Shown one piece after another: positions 26,338 through 37,824 of a stretch of DNA of 64,000 bases (its first letter is position 1; the number at the start of each line of letters is the position of its first letter). The notes below the pieces were generated by a model that saw only the letters and a program-made list of their open reading frames with translations, searched no databases and had not been told where the DNA came from. The translations under genes and the position numbers were made by a program. The DNA comes from Cloeon dipterum. Lineage: Eukaryota; Arthropoda; Insecta; Ephemeroptera; Baetidae. The stretch spans positions 34,589,883 through 34,653,882 of the forward strand of contig NC_088789.1 of assembly GCF_949628265.1 (NCBI RefSeq). Direction: 5' to 3'.

Positions 26338-27248
26338 TTTGCGAGATTTTAATCGCCGCTCGCCGCTCCGAATGACAGAAACTGGATGTTTTCGGTCGTT
26401 TGTGGTGGTTCGATTGCGACAACCTTGTTATTGCCAATGCTGACTCACTTCCGCGGACGCTCCAAACCTACATAAAACGAATATTTGATGGTGATCGGGA
26501 AAACCAGACGGTCTAACATTCTCCTAAATTGAAATATTCACCGATAAAACCATTCATAAACCATTCTTAAACTGGTTTTATTGCCTAAATTAAAATAAAG
26601 GATATGAAAAAGAAACGCATTTGAATTTTCTGTCACATCGAGCTCACTTTAATGAGATTTGTATGCATGCAGAACAAGATTTGTGCCTCTTAAATTCTCT
26701 CTGTGGAGAAATTAACGCAATTAAGAATAGATTTGACAATTTCGGAAGGTAAAACTACCCATTAAATCACAACGTCTTTAATAATCACTTTTCTGCGCTG
26801 AGTTTTCTTCCTTTTCCTCAACTACAGTTAATTTTTGTGGTAACTTTTATCTATTAAACGAATCTGGCGGAAACAATCAACTGCGCATGCCCAAAGACGA
26901 ATTTTCGACGCACGATGAAACAAAAAACAAACGCATTGCGTCTCGATCCATTGAAATATGCACAAGATGGCGGATGGGCGCCATTTTTTTTGACGCGTGG
27001 GCGAACTTTTGTACAAAACGCCAGCTGTTAGTTAGTAGATAAATAAATTCTTTCTTTCGAGAGTAAATTCAACTTAATTTACGTCAGAATATAAATAAAA
27101 TAAATGCATTCTGTTGTGCCTGCCTTAAAATTACCGCTGATTTTTGGTCTCGATTTGCACTCGCTCTCTTTGACGGAAGTAAAAAACGAGAACGCAACTA
27201 GTCTTAAAAGGAAAAACAGTCTTCAACTTATGCGCGCGTTGAGCCTGG
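26338..27248. other. Intergenic: lectin-like copy D upstream and HENMT1 3' side
   Basis: 26,338-26,520 matches the upstream flanks of the other lectin copies and so likely holds the copy D promoter and 5' UTR. The rest is AT-rich. One GCGCATGC site lies near 26,882. No additional gene seen. Confidence 0.55.
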
Positions 27249-30228
27249 TCAGTCGTCGTCGTCGTCCTCCGAGCTGGACGACTCGAAGCCCTCGTCGGCG
27301 GCCTCCTCGTCGGCCGCCAGCACCTGCAGCAGCCACCTCGGAAACTCGGGCAGCCGCTGCTCGGCGTCGGCGTCCGGGCCCAGGTCGTTGCCCTCGCCGT
27401 CGCGGTTGTTGTTCACGGCGTCGTGGTTGTTGGCCGGAATGGCGGCCGGCGGTGCGAAAGCCGGGGGCGGCCGCTCCTCCTCTTCTTCCTCCTCGTCGTC
27501 GTTAGAGGCGCTCAGCTCGTCGCTCGAGCCCAGGGTCACGTCCATGTCCTGAAGAGGGGGAGGGGAATGTTAAAAATGGCACTTTGATTTGTTTATTTAC
27601 GATTTCTAAGGTTTTACCGCGATATTTTGCATTTAACGGTCTTTTTGAATTTCCCGCCATATTTATTTTAGTTTGTTTCGCAACCACAGCCCTAGGAAAA
27701 ACGTATTAAGGACTAACCTGAACAGATCCAGAGTTAGGGTATCCACTGTCATCAACCCTGATCGGATCGGAGAAGGAGGACTTGAAGAAGGCGCAGCTGT
27801 GGCGCTCATTGACCGAGCGGAACATGAGCGACTCGGCCGGCGGAGGCTGCCGAGCGAGCGGCCAGGCGGCTGCGGCGTCCAGGTGCGGCTCCGACTGCCA
27901 GGCCCGCGGCGCCGCCTCCGACAGTATGAAAGGAGGCGGCGCCAGCTGGCTCGACGCGTTCACGCTGTCCACGTCTGCCTCGTCCGACAACTCCGATTCT
28001 GCTATGTCGTATCGCACGCAGCATTCCCCGCGACTGTTGGACGCCATCTTCCAGCCGTGAGTCTCCAGACACTCCCTGAAATTGGTTCATTAGACCTGAG
28101 AAAGGTGTTTCTGCTGATTTGTGGGAGAATTTGATATTTATTTTTAGCGCGCAACGTATGAATTTTTATCACTACTGCGCATGCGTCCCCTCCTGAGTCG
28201 ATTGGAGTGTAATAAATGTTTTTGATCACGTACCTGAGGGCGTTGGTGTCCTGGAAGTACTCATCAACCGACTGGAGGACGACCGACAGTGGAATTAAAG
28301 TGTCTCCGTTTGGTTTGTCAAAGATAGGGTCGGCGCCGAGCGCGTGAATTTGGTACTCGGCCTTGCACTTGGCTTTGTGCGCTTCCTCGTCCTCCTCTCC
28401 CCTGAAGGGGAAGTTTACTTCCTTCACCAATTCGTAGTTGAACTAAAAAATATTTATAAAGTCTAAAATTTATCCAAAAATTTAAAATTAAACCTCTGGA
28501 GGAACGTCCTTTAAGGCTTCTCCACTCGAATCTTCCCTGTAAAATAGAGCCATCTGCGAACAAAAGCCGTGGCTCTCCTCCGTGCCTTCTGGCCCTCTTC
28601 CGATCCCAATGAACTCCGCTCTGTACGATGGGAAGCGTTCAGCGATGTTGGCTGCCCTGCAATCAGAAAAATGTCGTTGTAGCCCAGAGGTTGGAGCTCA
28701 GGGCGTGATCTGAGGAAGGTCAGTGAAAGGTAGGGGTGGAAAATCAACGCATAGTATCGCCAAATGTGCTCAAAAAACATTAAAACGGCTTCGGAGCGAA
28801 TCTCAGGTCAGAGTACCCTGAAAAAGGTCGTTTGAGTACCGCAGGTCAAAGCCCTTCCCGAGACGTGTCCGATGAGGGGTCATTGTTGACGATCGAATGA
28901 ACGGCCGAATTTTAGTAAAAATAAAACAAATTTAGAAAATTTCGACTTTTTTGATATATTGGCTGAAAAAAATCGTAAAAATTCGAAAAATGATCCGATT
29001 TTGGAAAACCAAATACGGGTAGACGCTCCTTACCAAGGGGCATCGATTGGTACTCGAATCAGCACCGTCGGGCCCATAGGACCCCGCCTTGGCCTCGAAA
29101 ACAAAAGTTTGTAATGTCACGAATCACGTTTTCTCAAATTTCAAAATTAATAACTCGGCTCCTATGGGTCGTAGAGTAAAAAACCAAAGTTTTTCAGACT
29201 CGCCATGAAATTTTGCGTCTTGTTTGGGCTTCTTTACCGCCTCCGCAGACACCCCCAAAATTTTCTCTATTAAGTGTTTTTTTTTATTTTATTTTTAAAT
29301 TCCCCTATGGACCAGATATGGATTCTGACTTGCAGACCCGCCTCCCAGCGGCTAAACGCGTGAATTGCTCGGGTCTTGCGCCAAATATTCCCAAATTTAT
29401 CAATTTTTACACAGGAAAGATAGGGAACGGATTAGGTCGGGGGACTGAAAACTGAATGAACTTGCCAGTCGTGGAACTGAGCCCTGGTCCACTCGAATTT
29501 GTGGTCAGGGTGGCGCAGCCTTTTGCTCGGATTGTTGAACAGCTCGTTGAAATCAGCGTTCGGAGTGGTGAAAACGGCAATTCGAGGGCGCACTTGGCCG
29601 AACACGACGAACGGAACTGCGTCCAACTCTTCAGGACGCAAGTGTTCTATTCTGAAAGAGGGAAATGAGGTTAATCGTGACATATTATTAATATTTTTGG
29701 TCACTCACAACTCTACGCAGACTAAGGCATCACAATCTCGGAGGCAGTCGTCGAACTGGGCGACGCTGCCCTTCATCACACGCACGCGCAACTCGTGCCT
29801 CCGCGACCTGAGGAAGTCGGCGGAAAAGGGCTCCACCTTCCAGGCGAACGCCTCCAAGAGGAACCGGTCGGCGTCGACGGCCACCACCTCGCTCACGTTG
29901 TCAGTGTTCTTCAGGTGATTGAAGAGACCGAACTCGGAGCAGCCCATGTCCACGACCTAAAAGGTTGAATTACAGTTGGGGACCAGTTACATAAATAAAT
30001 GAATGGGACCTTTCGCATGGTGCCTCGCCACCTGAGGGCGTCGACGACGGCGGCGTAGCGCTGCATGTAGACGGGCGTGCTGAACTTGACGCCCGCCTCC
30101 TCGAGGTAGAACGCCGAGTCGGACGAGTTGCCCTGCTCCTGCTCCATGTCGTCACGCCCGCCGCGCCGAAAGCATGTCGTGCACGCGTCGTAGACCAGAA
30201 TATAGAGCGACGGCACGCTGACTAGCAT
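27249..30228 (-). CDS. HENMT1: Small RNA 2'-O-methyltransferase (HENMT1/Hen1), 7 exons, 560 aa
   Basis: Exons, phase-consistent: 30010-30228, 29709-29956, 29466-29651, 28494-28656, 28234-28442, 27718-28075, 27249-27548 (1,683 nt with stop). Hen1 methylates the 2'-OH of the 3' terminal ribose of small RNAs (piRNAs, and siRNAs in insects) using SAM. Visible signatures: QRY near residue 61; SAM-binding VVDMGCSEFG; VDADRFLL; metal-binding ELIEHL with its two Glu and one His; the TTPNADFN block; and HPDHKFEWTRAQFHDW, which supplies the last metal-binding His. The final third is low-complexity and ends in an Asp/Glu tail. The start is the first in-frame ATG after a stop; an upstream coding exon cannot be excluded. 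The intron after exon 3 is GC-AG: only a TG|GC donor restores W-A-A-N-I-A-E-R in frame. It lies head to head with MIPEP. Confidence 0.93.
28660..29462 (-). mobile_element. Intronic repeat family, copy 1 (fills HENMT1 intron 3)
   Basis: Nearly the whole 809-bp GC-AG intron is repeat. It shares long blocks with 31,430-32,240 and 34,800-35,370: TTCCCTATCTTTCC, the TATGGGCCCGACGGTGCTGA block, CCAAAATCGGA, AAAATTCGGCCG, GACCCCTCATCGGA and GACCTTTTTCAGGGTA, ending near GAGCACAT. No coding capacity. It is oriented with HENMT1 transcription. Confidence 0.8.
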
Positions 30229-30898
30229 GTCAACGCCGCATTTTGCGCCCGGACGCCCTCCGCCAAAGACAAATTGCGCACTTTTGCTCAAATTTCAGCT
30301 GACATTGCTGGCTGGGGCTCGTCGTCTCGTAGGGCCAAGCAGTGCTACCAACTGGTGAAAAATTCTTGGCGCAAATCTTCCACAAGAATATCCGGTTAAA
30401 TAAATATTTTGAATTAATCGAGTTTTAAGAGATATCTTTAAATTAAATTTTATGAAGTTTATTAAGGAATTGAGGAAAAAGGAATTTGTAATAGCATCCA
30501 GTAAGAATTTGTTATGTTGGCGGCAAATAAAGATTATTAGTGTTTGTTTTGTTCCAAATTAACCGGTTTATTTGTAGAAAAATTATCGTACCGGTATCAA
30601 ATTCAAATCTTTATGCTCATTTTAAGATATTATATCAAATTTGAAAAAATTAAACCATATTTATTCTTTCAATGAACCATTTTGCATATTAAAACGCCAT
30701 TTTATTATTTTATTCATGCGAATTTCGCATTCACTCTTCACAAATACCGGTATCCATCTTGAAATACACCGGCCACGCCCCCTTATTACCCACCTGCATG
30801 GGTGCTTGCGCCTGTAAACATTATAATTCAAGACTTTTAATGAACCAGCGTTAAGCTGTCACATTTTCCTGTCATGATGCAGTGAAACAAGAGTGGAA
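30229..30898. promoter_or_regulatory. Divergent HENMT1/MIPEP promoter interval
   Basis: About 670 bp separates the two start codons, so both 5' UTRs and promoters must lie here unless unseen upstream exons exist. Notable sequence: ATACCGGTAT-type repeats near 30,585 and 30,745. No TATA box at a convincing position. Confidence 0.5.
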
Positions 30899-33800
30899 AT
30901 GAGCCTTCTAAGGGGATTTTTGAGGAAGGGCGGCTCGCAGAGGCAGCAGCTGAGCACCTGGTCGGCCCTGGCCACGGCGTTCAACGCCAAACCGGAGCCT
31001 CGGCTGTCCTTCACCAAGAACGATGTGGTTTGTTTCACCCTCTCTTCTTTCCTGTGAATTTAATTTAAATTTTTTTTACTTTCTAGGGTTTGTTCGGAGT
31101 GGACGAGCTGCGGAGCGCGGACGGCTTCCACTTGCTGCAGCAGCAGGCCGAATTCGAGACGGAGCGGCTGATCGAAGAGACCGGCTCGTCGGACAGAAAG
31201 AGAGCCATGGTTGCCGTCTTTGACGACATGTCCGACAGCCTCTGCAGGGTGGCTGACCTCGCCGAGTTCGTCAGGGTGGCCCATCCTAAGTCGTCGTACG
31301 CACTCGCCGCCGAGAACGCCTGCATCGCAATCAGCGGCGTCGTCGAGAGGTGCTGATTAGTAATATTATTTTTTAATTAAAATGAAGGGAGGTAAAGGGA
31401 CGCCCCTTGCAGGGCAGGGACGGGATGCTCTGTTGATCTCTGAGCCAAAATATTTTACAAATCTGGCCCATAGGGGCCCCACAGGGGCCTTTTGACTGAA
31501 TTCGTTCCCTATCTTTCCATGTAAAAAAAATCAGCAAAGGTGTGAATTTTAGCGCAAAACCCGAGCAATCGACGCGTTTAATTGCGAGGAGGCGTGTAGT
31601 AAAGTCAGATACTGAATCCGGCTCATAGGCGAATTTAAAAAAAAATAAACCAAAAGCTTTAAAATAAAGCCGATTTGGGGGGCGTTGGAAGCGGAAGTAG
31701 TGGGCCGCGAAAACAATTAAGCAAAACGACGCACAATTTTACGCTGAGTCTGACAAACTTTGGTTTTTTTTCTGCGACCGATAGCAGCGGAGTTATTAAT
31801 TTTTAAAGTACAAAAACGCGTTTTGTGACATTTAAATTTTTGTTTTCGGGGTACAGGCGGGGCCCTATGGGCCTGACGGTGCTGATTCGATTACCAATCG
31901 ATGCCCCTTGATAAGGGGCGTCCGCTCGTGCACGGTTTTCCAAAATCGGACCATTTTTCGAATTTTAACGAATATATTTCGGCTACTTTTTTTTAAAAGG
32001 TCGAAGTTTTCAAAATTAATGGTTTTATTTTTATTAAAATTCGGCCTTTTTACCGATCGTCGACCACGACCCCTCATCAGAAAGGTCTTTGGTTGGGCTT
32101 TAACCTGGGATACCCTAACGACCTTTTTCAGGGTACCTCGACCTGAGAGGCACTCCTAGGCCAATTTTTAATGCTTTTTAAGTCCTTCGAGCACATTAGG
32201 CAACGATTTTTCATCCTTGCCTGCATCGATCTTCCTTTCCGAAGGGCCCAAGGGGTGCAAATAACTTTTTTGGCATTATAATTTTCATTTGGCCAATTTT
32301 CCTTTGCTTAAAATGTCCGTCGGTCAATTTTCCAACTTAATAAATTAAATTTTTAGATTAAACACCCATCCGAGGCTGTACCAGCGGCTTCGTGCGGTTC
32401 TAGGCCAAAAGGACCTGGTGCCGACGAGCGTCCTGGATGACCACGTGGCTGAATTGTTCCTCTTCGACTTCGAGCAGAGCGGAATCCACCTTTCCGAGTC
32501 GCAGCGGCGTCAGGTCGTCAGTCTGAACAACTCCATCCTCCAGTTCGGGCAGAAATTCATGGCTGGCTGCGTGGCAGCCAGGTCCGTGCCCAAGAACCAG
32601 TTTCCCCTCAGCACCAGGCACCTGTGAGTACCCTCCCCTCATTCAGGGTCGATTCCCCTCAATTAGCTTTGAATAAAAGTTATCCCTGCTCAGGTTCGCG
32701 GCAGACGGTGACAACCTGCTGGTGACCGGCCTGTACGCCGACTCCTCGAGCGACCTGGCCAGGCAGACTGCCTATAAAATGTTTTTGCAACCTGACCCGA
32801 TGCAGGAGTACTTTTTGTCGGAAATGCTGAGCCACAGAAACCAGCTCGCGCAGCTCTGCGGCTTCCCCACCTACGCCCACAGGTGTGATTTATAAAGCGA
32901 ATCGACCTGAAATTTTCCTGACCTTTGAGGGGAATTTCAGGGCTCTCAAGTCGAGTACTGCCGAGACGCCGCAAATGGTCTCCGAGTTTCTCGAGCACCT
33001 GTCCGTGGAGCTGAAGCCCAGGGCGGAAATCGACTTCCAAAGCATGCAGCGCCTCAAGGCCGCGGAGAATCCTGACTCGAAGGTTGATAGTATGCCTTCG
33101 AAACTTACCCTCAACTGATTTTCTTATTTTTAAAGGAGCTGGCCGCGTGGGACGTGCCTTACCTGACGCACAAGGTGAAGAAGGCGTGGCTCCACCTGGG
33201 AAGCGGAGCAGAATTCGCACCCTTCCTCTCACTCGGCGCGTGCATGGAGGGGCTGGACAAGTTGCTGCACAGCCTCTACGACATCCGCCTCGTCAACGCC
33301 GAGATCAAACCTGGCGAGACCTGGAGCCCTGAGGTCTACAAACTCGATGGTTTGGATTGATTGTTTTAAAAAGTTCGGATGAATTTTTATAATTTTTTAT
33401 TCAGTGGTTCACGGAGGGGAGGGCCTGCTAGGTCACATCTACTGCGATTTTTACGAGCGGACGAACAAACCAAACCAAGATTGCCACTTCACCATCAGGG
33501 GAGGCAAGCAACTCGCAGATGGAACCTATCAGGTACAAGAAATAAATATTATCTGAAATTGTTCGCTACTTTCTACTGAGACTTTTTGATTACTGTGTAA
33601 AGAGCATGCGCAGTTCCTACCAGTGGTTTTCACGCATGCGCAGTGACATTTTAATGTTTTCTCTACATCACACAATTAAGTTGGAAGTAATTGCGCATGA
33701 TTTTTATTCATAGAATTTTACTGCGCAGCCTCTGTAGAAAAAGATTTTTTGGTATTTTTTTCCGATTGAGGTTTAAAAAAGGTTTTTGCGACTAATTAAC

Positions 33801-35763
33801 CCTAAGGAACCAATTAAGCTCACTTAAAATGCCTAAAAAGCTCTTAAATCGGGAGAGAAACCTTCTAAAAGACGATCTATGCTCTAAATTTGACGGTTTT
33901 GTAGCTTTGGACAGTTGGTAGAACTGTCTAATTGCAAATTTCGGCTACATGCTCTGTAATTGAAAGTTCTAACTTGTTGATTTTACGTTTGTGCGGAAAT
34001 TTGGCCGATCGCTCGCCCCGCCCACTTTTATATTCCTCCGAGTCAGCTGATCGAAGTGAAGTTGACTCCAGGTGGTAGACCCCTTGGATTACTATCGCCT
34101 AGAGCTAACTTTTTCTCGATCAGCTGACTTGGAGGGATATATAAGTAGGCGGGGCTAAAGGTCGGCCAAATTTCCGCGGCACGAACATGCATTCTTAGCT
34201 TCTAAATATTTAAGAGTGCTTTGAACACCAAAAATCAACATTTTTAACGCTATTTTAATTTGTCTAAAGAATCCGATCGTGGTGCTGATGCTGAGTCTTC
34301 CGACGCCGCGCTGGTCGAGTCCGTCGCTGCTGTCGCCGTCGATGGTGGACAACCTGTTTCACGAGATGGGCCACGCTGTGCACTCGATGCTGGCCCGCAC
34401 AAAGTACCAGCACGTGACCGGCACCCGCTGCGCCACCGACTTCGCCGAGGTGCCGTCCGTGCTGATGGAGTACTTCGCCGCAGACCCCAGGGTGAGTTTT
34501 TCAAGCCTATTTTTATTTTAAAATTGTTATAAACGGGTCTGCAGGTGATTCGCAGCTTCGCCAAGCACTACCAGACGCAGGAGCCGATCCCGGACGCGAT
34601 GCTGGCGCGGCTGTGCGCCTCGAAAAACGTGTTTGCCGCCTCTGAGATGCAGCTGCAGGTGTTTTATTCGGCCCTGGACCAAAAATACCACGGCCAGCAC
34701 CCTCTGACCAACACCACGGACATCCTCAAAAGCGTCCAGAGCAAGCACTACGGCCTGCCTTACGTAGAAAATACGGTATTGGTTTTTTCTTTTTGTTAAA
34801 TCATTAGGGGCCCATTGACCGACCATGAAATTTATTCTTAAAAACGTAGAATTTCACTGCGAGTCTGTGAAACTTGGATTTTTTACTCTAAGACCCATAG
34901 AAGCCGAGATATTAATTTTTTAAGTTCAAAAAACGTGAAATGTGACATTTAAACTTTTGTATTTGGGGCCCAGGCGGGGCTCTATGGGCCCGACGGTGCT
35001 GATTCGAGTACCAATAGACGCCCCTTGGTAGGGAGCGTCCGCCCGTGTTTGGTTTTCCAAAATCGGACAATTTTTCGAATTTTTACGATTTTTTTCTACA
35101 AGTTTTTCAGAAAAGTCTAAATTTAAAAACAAATTGGTTTTATTTTTATTAAAATTCGGCCGTTTGTCCGATCATCGACCACGACCCCTCATCGGACAGT
35201 TCCTGGATCGGGCTTCCACCTGGCATACCATAACGACCTTATTCAGGGTACCCCGACCTGAGATCTGCTCCAAGGACGGTTTTTAATGTTTTTTTTAGTA
35301 ATTTTGAGCACATTATTGGAGATTCTCGGCAATGAAATTTCGTCCTTGCCTGTCACTAACCTTAAGATTTAAAAAAATAATTTTTAATTAAAGCTCTGCT
35401 TCATAAAAAAAATGAAATGCAGCAACCTTGAAAATAAATATTACCCAATTGTCTTAGGCTTGGCAGCTGCGGTTTAGTCACCTGGTGGGGTACGGCGCCA
35501 AGTATTACTCGTACCTGTTGTCGCGGGCGATCGCGTCCTGGATCTGGCAGCAGTACTTTGAAGAAAACCCGTTCTGCGGCGACGCCGGGGAGCGGTTCCG
35601 CCGGGAGTGCCTGGCCCACGGAGGCGGCCTCCCGCCGCGCCAGCTCGTGGCCGCAGCGCTCGGAAAGCAGGTGTCGCCGCAGGAGCTCGCCTCGGCGCTG
35701 GTGCGCGACCTCGAGACCAGACACAGCCTCGTCGACCGCGTCGTCAACGCCTGCCAACCCTGA
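30899..35763 (+). CDS. MIPEP: Mitochondrial intermediate peptidase (M3 metalloprotease), 10 exons, 696 aa
   Basis: Exons, phase-consistent: 30899-31027, 31087-31349, 32357-32623, 32694-32882, 32941-33082, 33136-33349, 33405-33532, 34270-34491, 34545-34775, 35458-35763 (2,091 nt). In the family, MIPEP is a matrix oligopeptidase that removes an octapeptide from a subset of imported precursors after MPP cleavage. The N-terminus is Arg-rich without acidic residues, as expected of a presequence. The zinc site HEMGH is in exon 8 within a block typical of M3A proteases ([14 protein letters not shown]), followed by [18 protein letters not shown]. The C-terminal [13 protein letters not shown] and [14 protein letters not shown] blocks are also typical. 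Length is close to the usual ~700 aa. AATAAA follows the stop by about 115 bp. No defect seen. Confidence 0.95.
31430..32240 (+). mobile_element. Intronic repeat family, copy 2 (MIPEP intron 2)
   Basis: Shares ordered blocks with the HENMT1 intron-3 copy and the MIPEP intron-9 copy: TTCCCTATCTTTCCATG, GACAAACTTTGG, GGGGCCCTATGGGCC, GGTGCTGATTCGA, CCAAAATCGGACCATTTTTC, AAAATTCGGCC, GACCCCTCATC and CGACCTTTTTCAGGGTACC. Non-coding. Same orientation as MIPEP. Confidence 0.8.
33590..33760. repeat. GCGCATGC-rich short repeat, copy 2 (MIPEP intron 7)
   Basis: CATGCGCAG, CACGCATGCGCAGTGA, TTGCGCATGA and ACTGCGCAGCC sites follow the same order as at 6,470-6,645. Single related sites also occur near 2,641, 26,882 and 28,172. 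Confidence 0.45.
33988..34186. mobile_element. Short fold-back element in MIPEP intron 7
   Basis: Inverted arms of roughly 65-70 bp: GCGGAAATTTGGCCGATCG through CGAGTCAGCTGATCGA on the left, and TCGATCAGCTGACTTGGAGG through GGCCAAATTTCCGC on the right. About 60 bp lie between them. No coding content, consistent with a tiny MITE. Confidence 0.75.
34800..35375 (+). mobile_element. Intronic repeat family, copy 3 (MIPEP intron 9)
   Basis: Occupies most of the 682-bp intron 9. It shares the GCGGGGCTCTATGGGCCCGA, GGTGCTGATTCGAGTACCAA, CCAAAATCGGACAATTTTTC, GACCCCTCATCGGAC and TTCAGGGTACCCCGACCTGA blocks with copies 1 and 2. Same orientation as MIPEP. The 5' third seen in copies 1 and 2 is missing. 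Confidence 0.8.
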
Positions 35764-35876
35764 TTGTGAGCAACAGACTGAATTTAGATACAAAAAAAAC
35801 GACTCGCTCCGATTGTGAAATGAAAGATTGTCCAACAATGTCTGTATATTAATTGTTGTTAGATTGTATCAAGTAA

Positions 35877-35882
35877 AATAAA
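35877..35882 (+). terminator. Poly(A) signal of MIPEP
   Basis: Canonical AATAAA about 114 bp downstream of the MIPEP stop codon. Confidence 0.7.
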
Positions 35883-36564
35883 TTCTTATCAAGAATGGAA
35901 TTTATTTTGTTTTTCTCTTAATTATTATTCTTGGAAATTGTTTCCACTGCGATTATGTGCGAATTCAGAGATAAATTACCTTTCGGTGGTGTTATTTGAT
36001 GCTAAAAAACCCTGAAGAATCCTATGGATTCATTTGAAGCCAAAATTTGCCTGATTATCGTTGTAAAATTTTCTAGAAAAGTTTCTGTAAAATGATGAGG
36101 ACTGTCTTCTTACTTGAAATCTGGTTTTATTTCACAACAAAGAGTTTCCCTGAAAGGTTTCGTATGCTGTCGGACAGATCCTGACGAAGAGGAATTGATA
36201 ACTGCCAAGAAGAAGTGGTCAAGCGCTGTAAATTTGAAAGAAAATTTGGATTTTAATGTAGCAAGGTCGGATCCCTTTTTGATTATTACAAATTTTTATC
36301 TCCTTGAGAGTACCTGAATTCCTTGGTGGCTCTGTGACTTATTTTTACCGAGAATTCCCGCTCCTGATTCTTATTTCCCGACTCCTCTCCCGCCGAGCCC
36401 GTTTTCTTTTTGCTGCAAAAATTTATTCTATGCTCGCATACTTACAAATTTTTGATAGAATTCTACCTGTAATTCAATTTCACAAATAATCTTGAAAATT
36501 AATGCGATTTCTCTCTCCTTTGGTAGGTGTAAAAGTGCGTTGAAAAGTGCAGTGTGAGTGTTGC
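35883..36564. other. Intergenic, nothing recognised
   Basis: AT-rich spacer between the end of MIPEP and the left edge of the segmental duplication. Short open frames only. Confidence 0.5.
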
Positions 36565-37824
36565 GTCATCCGACTGTCCAGTTCGCGGCGCCGGGGACGT
36601 GGTTTCGGAGCAGAATTCCATATTTTTAAAATTTCAGCCAGGCCGCAATCAACCTTTCCATTTTTTAAGCTTGTCTTTGCGTGCATTCATTCTTGTTTAA
36701 GCTCAAAATGCTATTTCTTTATTGCGTCGGGTTGGAGCGAAATGCTGAAAAAATAAAAATATGCTTAAAATGAAATCCAACTCCAGGCATATCCGGCAGA
36801 AGCTATTCCATTGGAGATTAAGATGAACGATTTAAGTGATTAGCAAAGTCATTTTATTGTTATCCACGCAAGTCTACAGACATACAATTTAGCTTCCGCG
36901 ATGATTTCTCTTCCCCGCGCTTTGCATGAAGATTGAACGCAGGCGTAGCAGAAACCTGAAAATCCTTTGGAGAGGACTGGAATTGCAACTTAAAAAATTA
37001 ACTATCACTGAACAAAAAAGAGGATTTGCAGGATCTTCTCAGTGACGAGGAAAAGCTTTGCGATTTTCTAGTTCTAAGGGCGAAAATCTAAAAATTATGA
37101 GTTTCCATTTCTATTTAATTAATGCCCCGATGTTCCCGGTCTAACCACAGACATATCTCTCATTCTTAATCAGTCAAGATGAAATGAACAAAACCACTCA
37201 AACGTGAAAGGATCAAATTTGAATATTTACAGCATATATTCACACTCATATACATTCTAAGTTGTTACGCGAAAAATTAAAAATCTAATCAAATTTTTTG
37301 TGACGCTAATTTATTTTAAAACATACCAGTAACAATGCATTCATATTCCATATACTATAGTCCAAAATATTTACAAATATACAATTTATTTGATACATTA
37401 AAACCAAAAATAAGATAATAGCAACTTATCCAATAATCCAAAAGTCCCAGAAGTATTAAGTTCTAAATCTACCAGTAAGCCAACTGTGATTGATTATTCA
37501 TTTCTTAATACTATTTACACTCATAATTCATAGCTAAAATGTTACAAAAGTGGATAAATTATATTTTACAATTGAAAAAATAGCATCATAGTAAAATAGG
37601 TTTGGGCCCATGTGATTATTATCTAAATAAATAACAGCTTTTTAACCAATAGTCTAGACTTTGCAATTGAGAAACGCAATAATATAGATCGTCCTCCCTG
37701 CCTTCGTCTGGTTAACTTTCTCTTCGCACTCTTTTCGCTATCAAAATTTAACATAAACTACGGCTTTTCCGATCATTAACCATTAGGTCAGAATAGTTAA
37801 AGCTTTTAGACTTTTAAAGGTTTC
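36565..37824. other. 3' flank / UTR of caspase-NACHT-ankyrin gene 1
   Basis: No gene. The sequence closely matches 51,875-53,295 downstream of gene 2, so it was duplicated with the gene. Candidate minus-strand AATAAA signals occur (for example TTTATT on the plus strand near 37,310 and 37,387), but the true 3' end is not fixed. Confidence 0.5.

Noticed and set aside
27104-27505. 133-codon Arg/Pro-rich plus-strand frame
   Set aside because: Complement of the acidic, GC-rich last exon of HENMT1. Composition explains the open frame.
30229-30291. Upstream extension of HENMT1 exon 1 to 30,291
   Set aside because: The extension begins at a non-ATG codon just after a stop. The first in-frame ATG is at 30,228, used here, although an unseen upstream exon remains possible.
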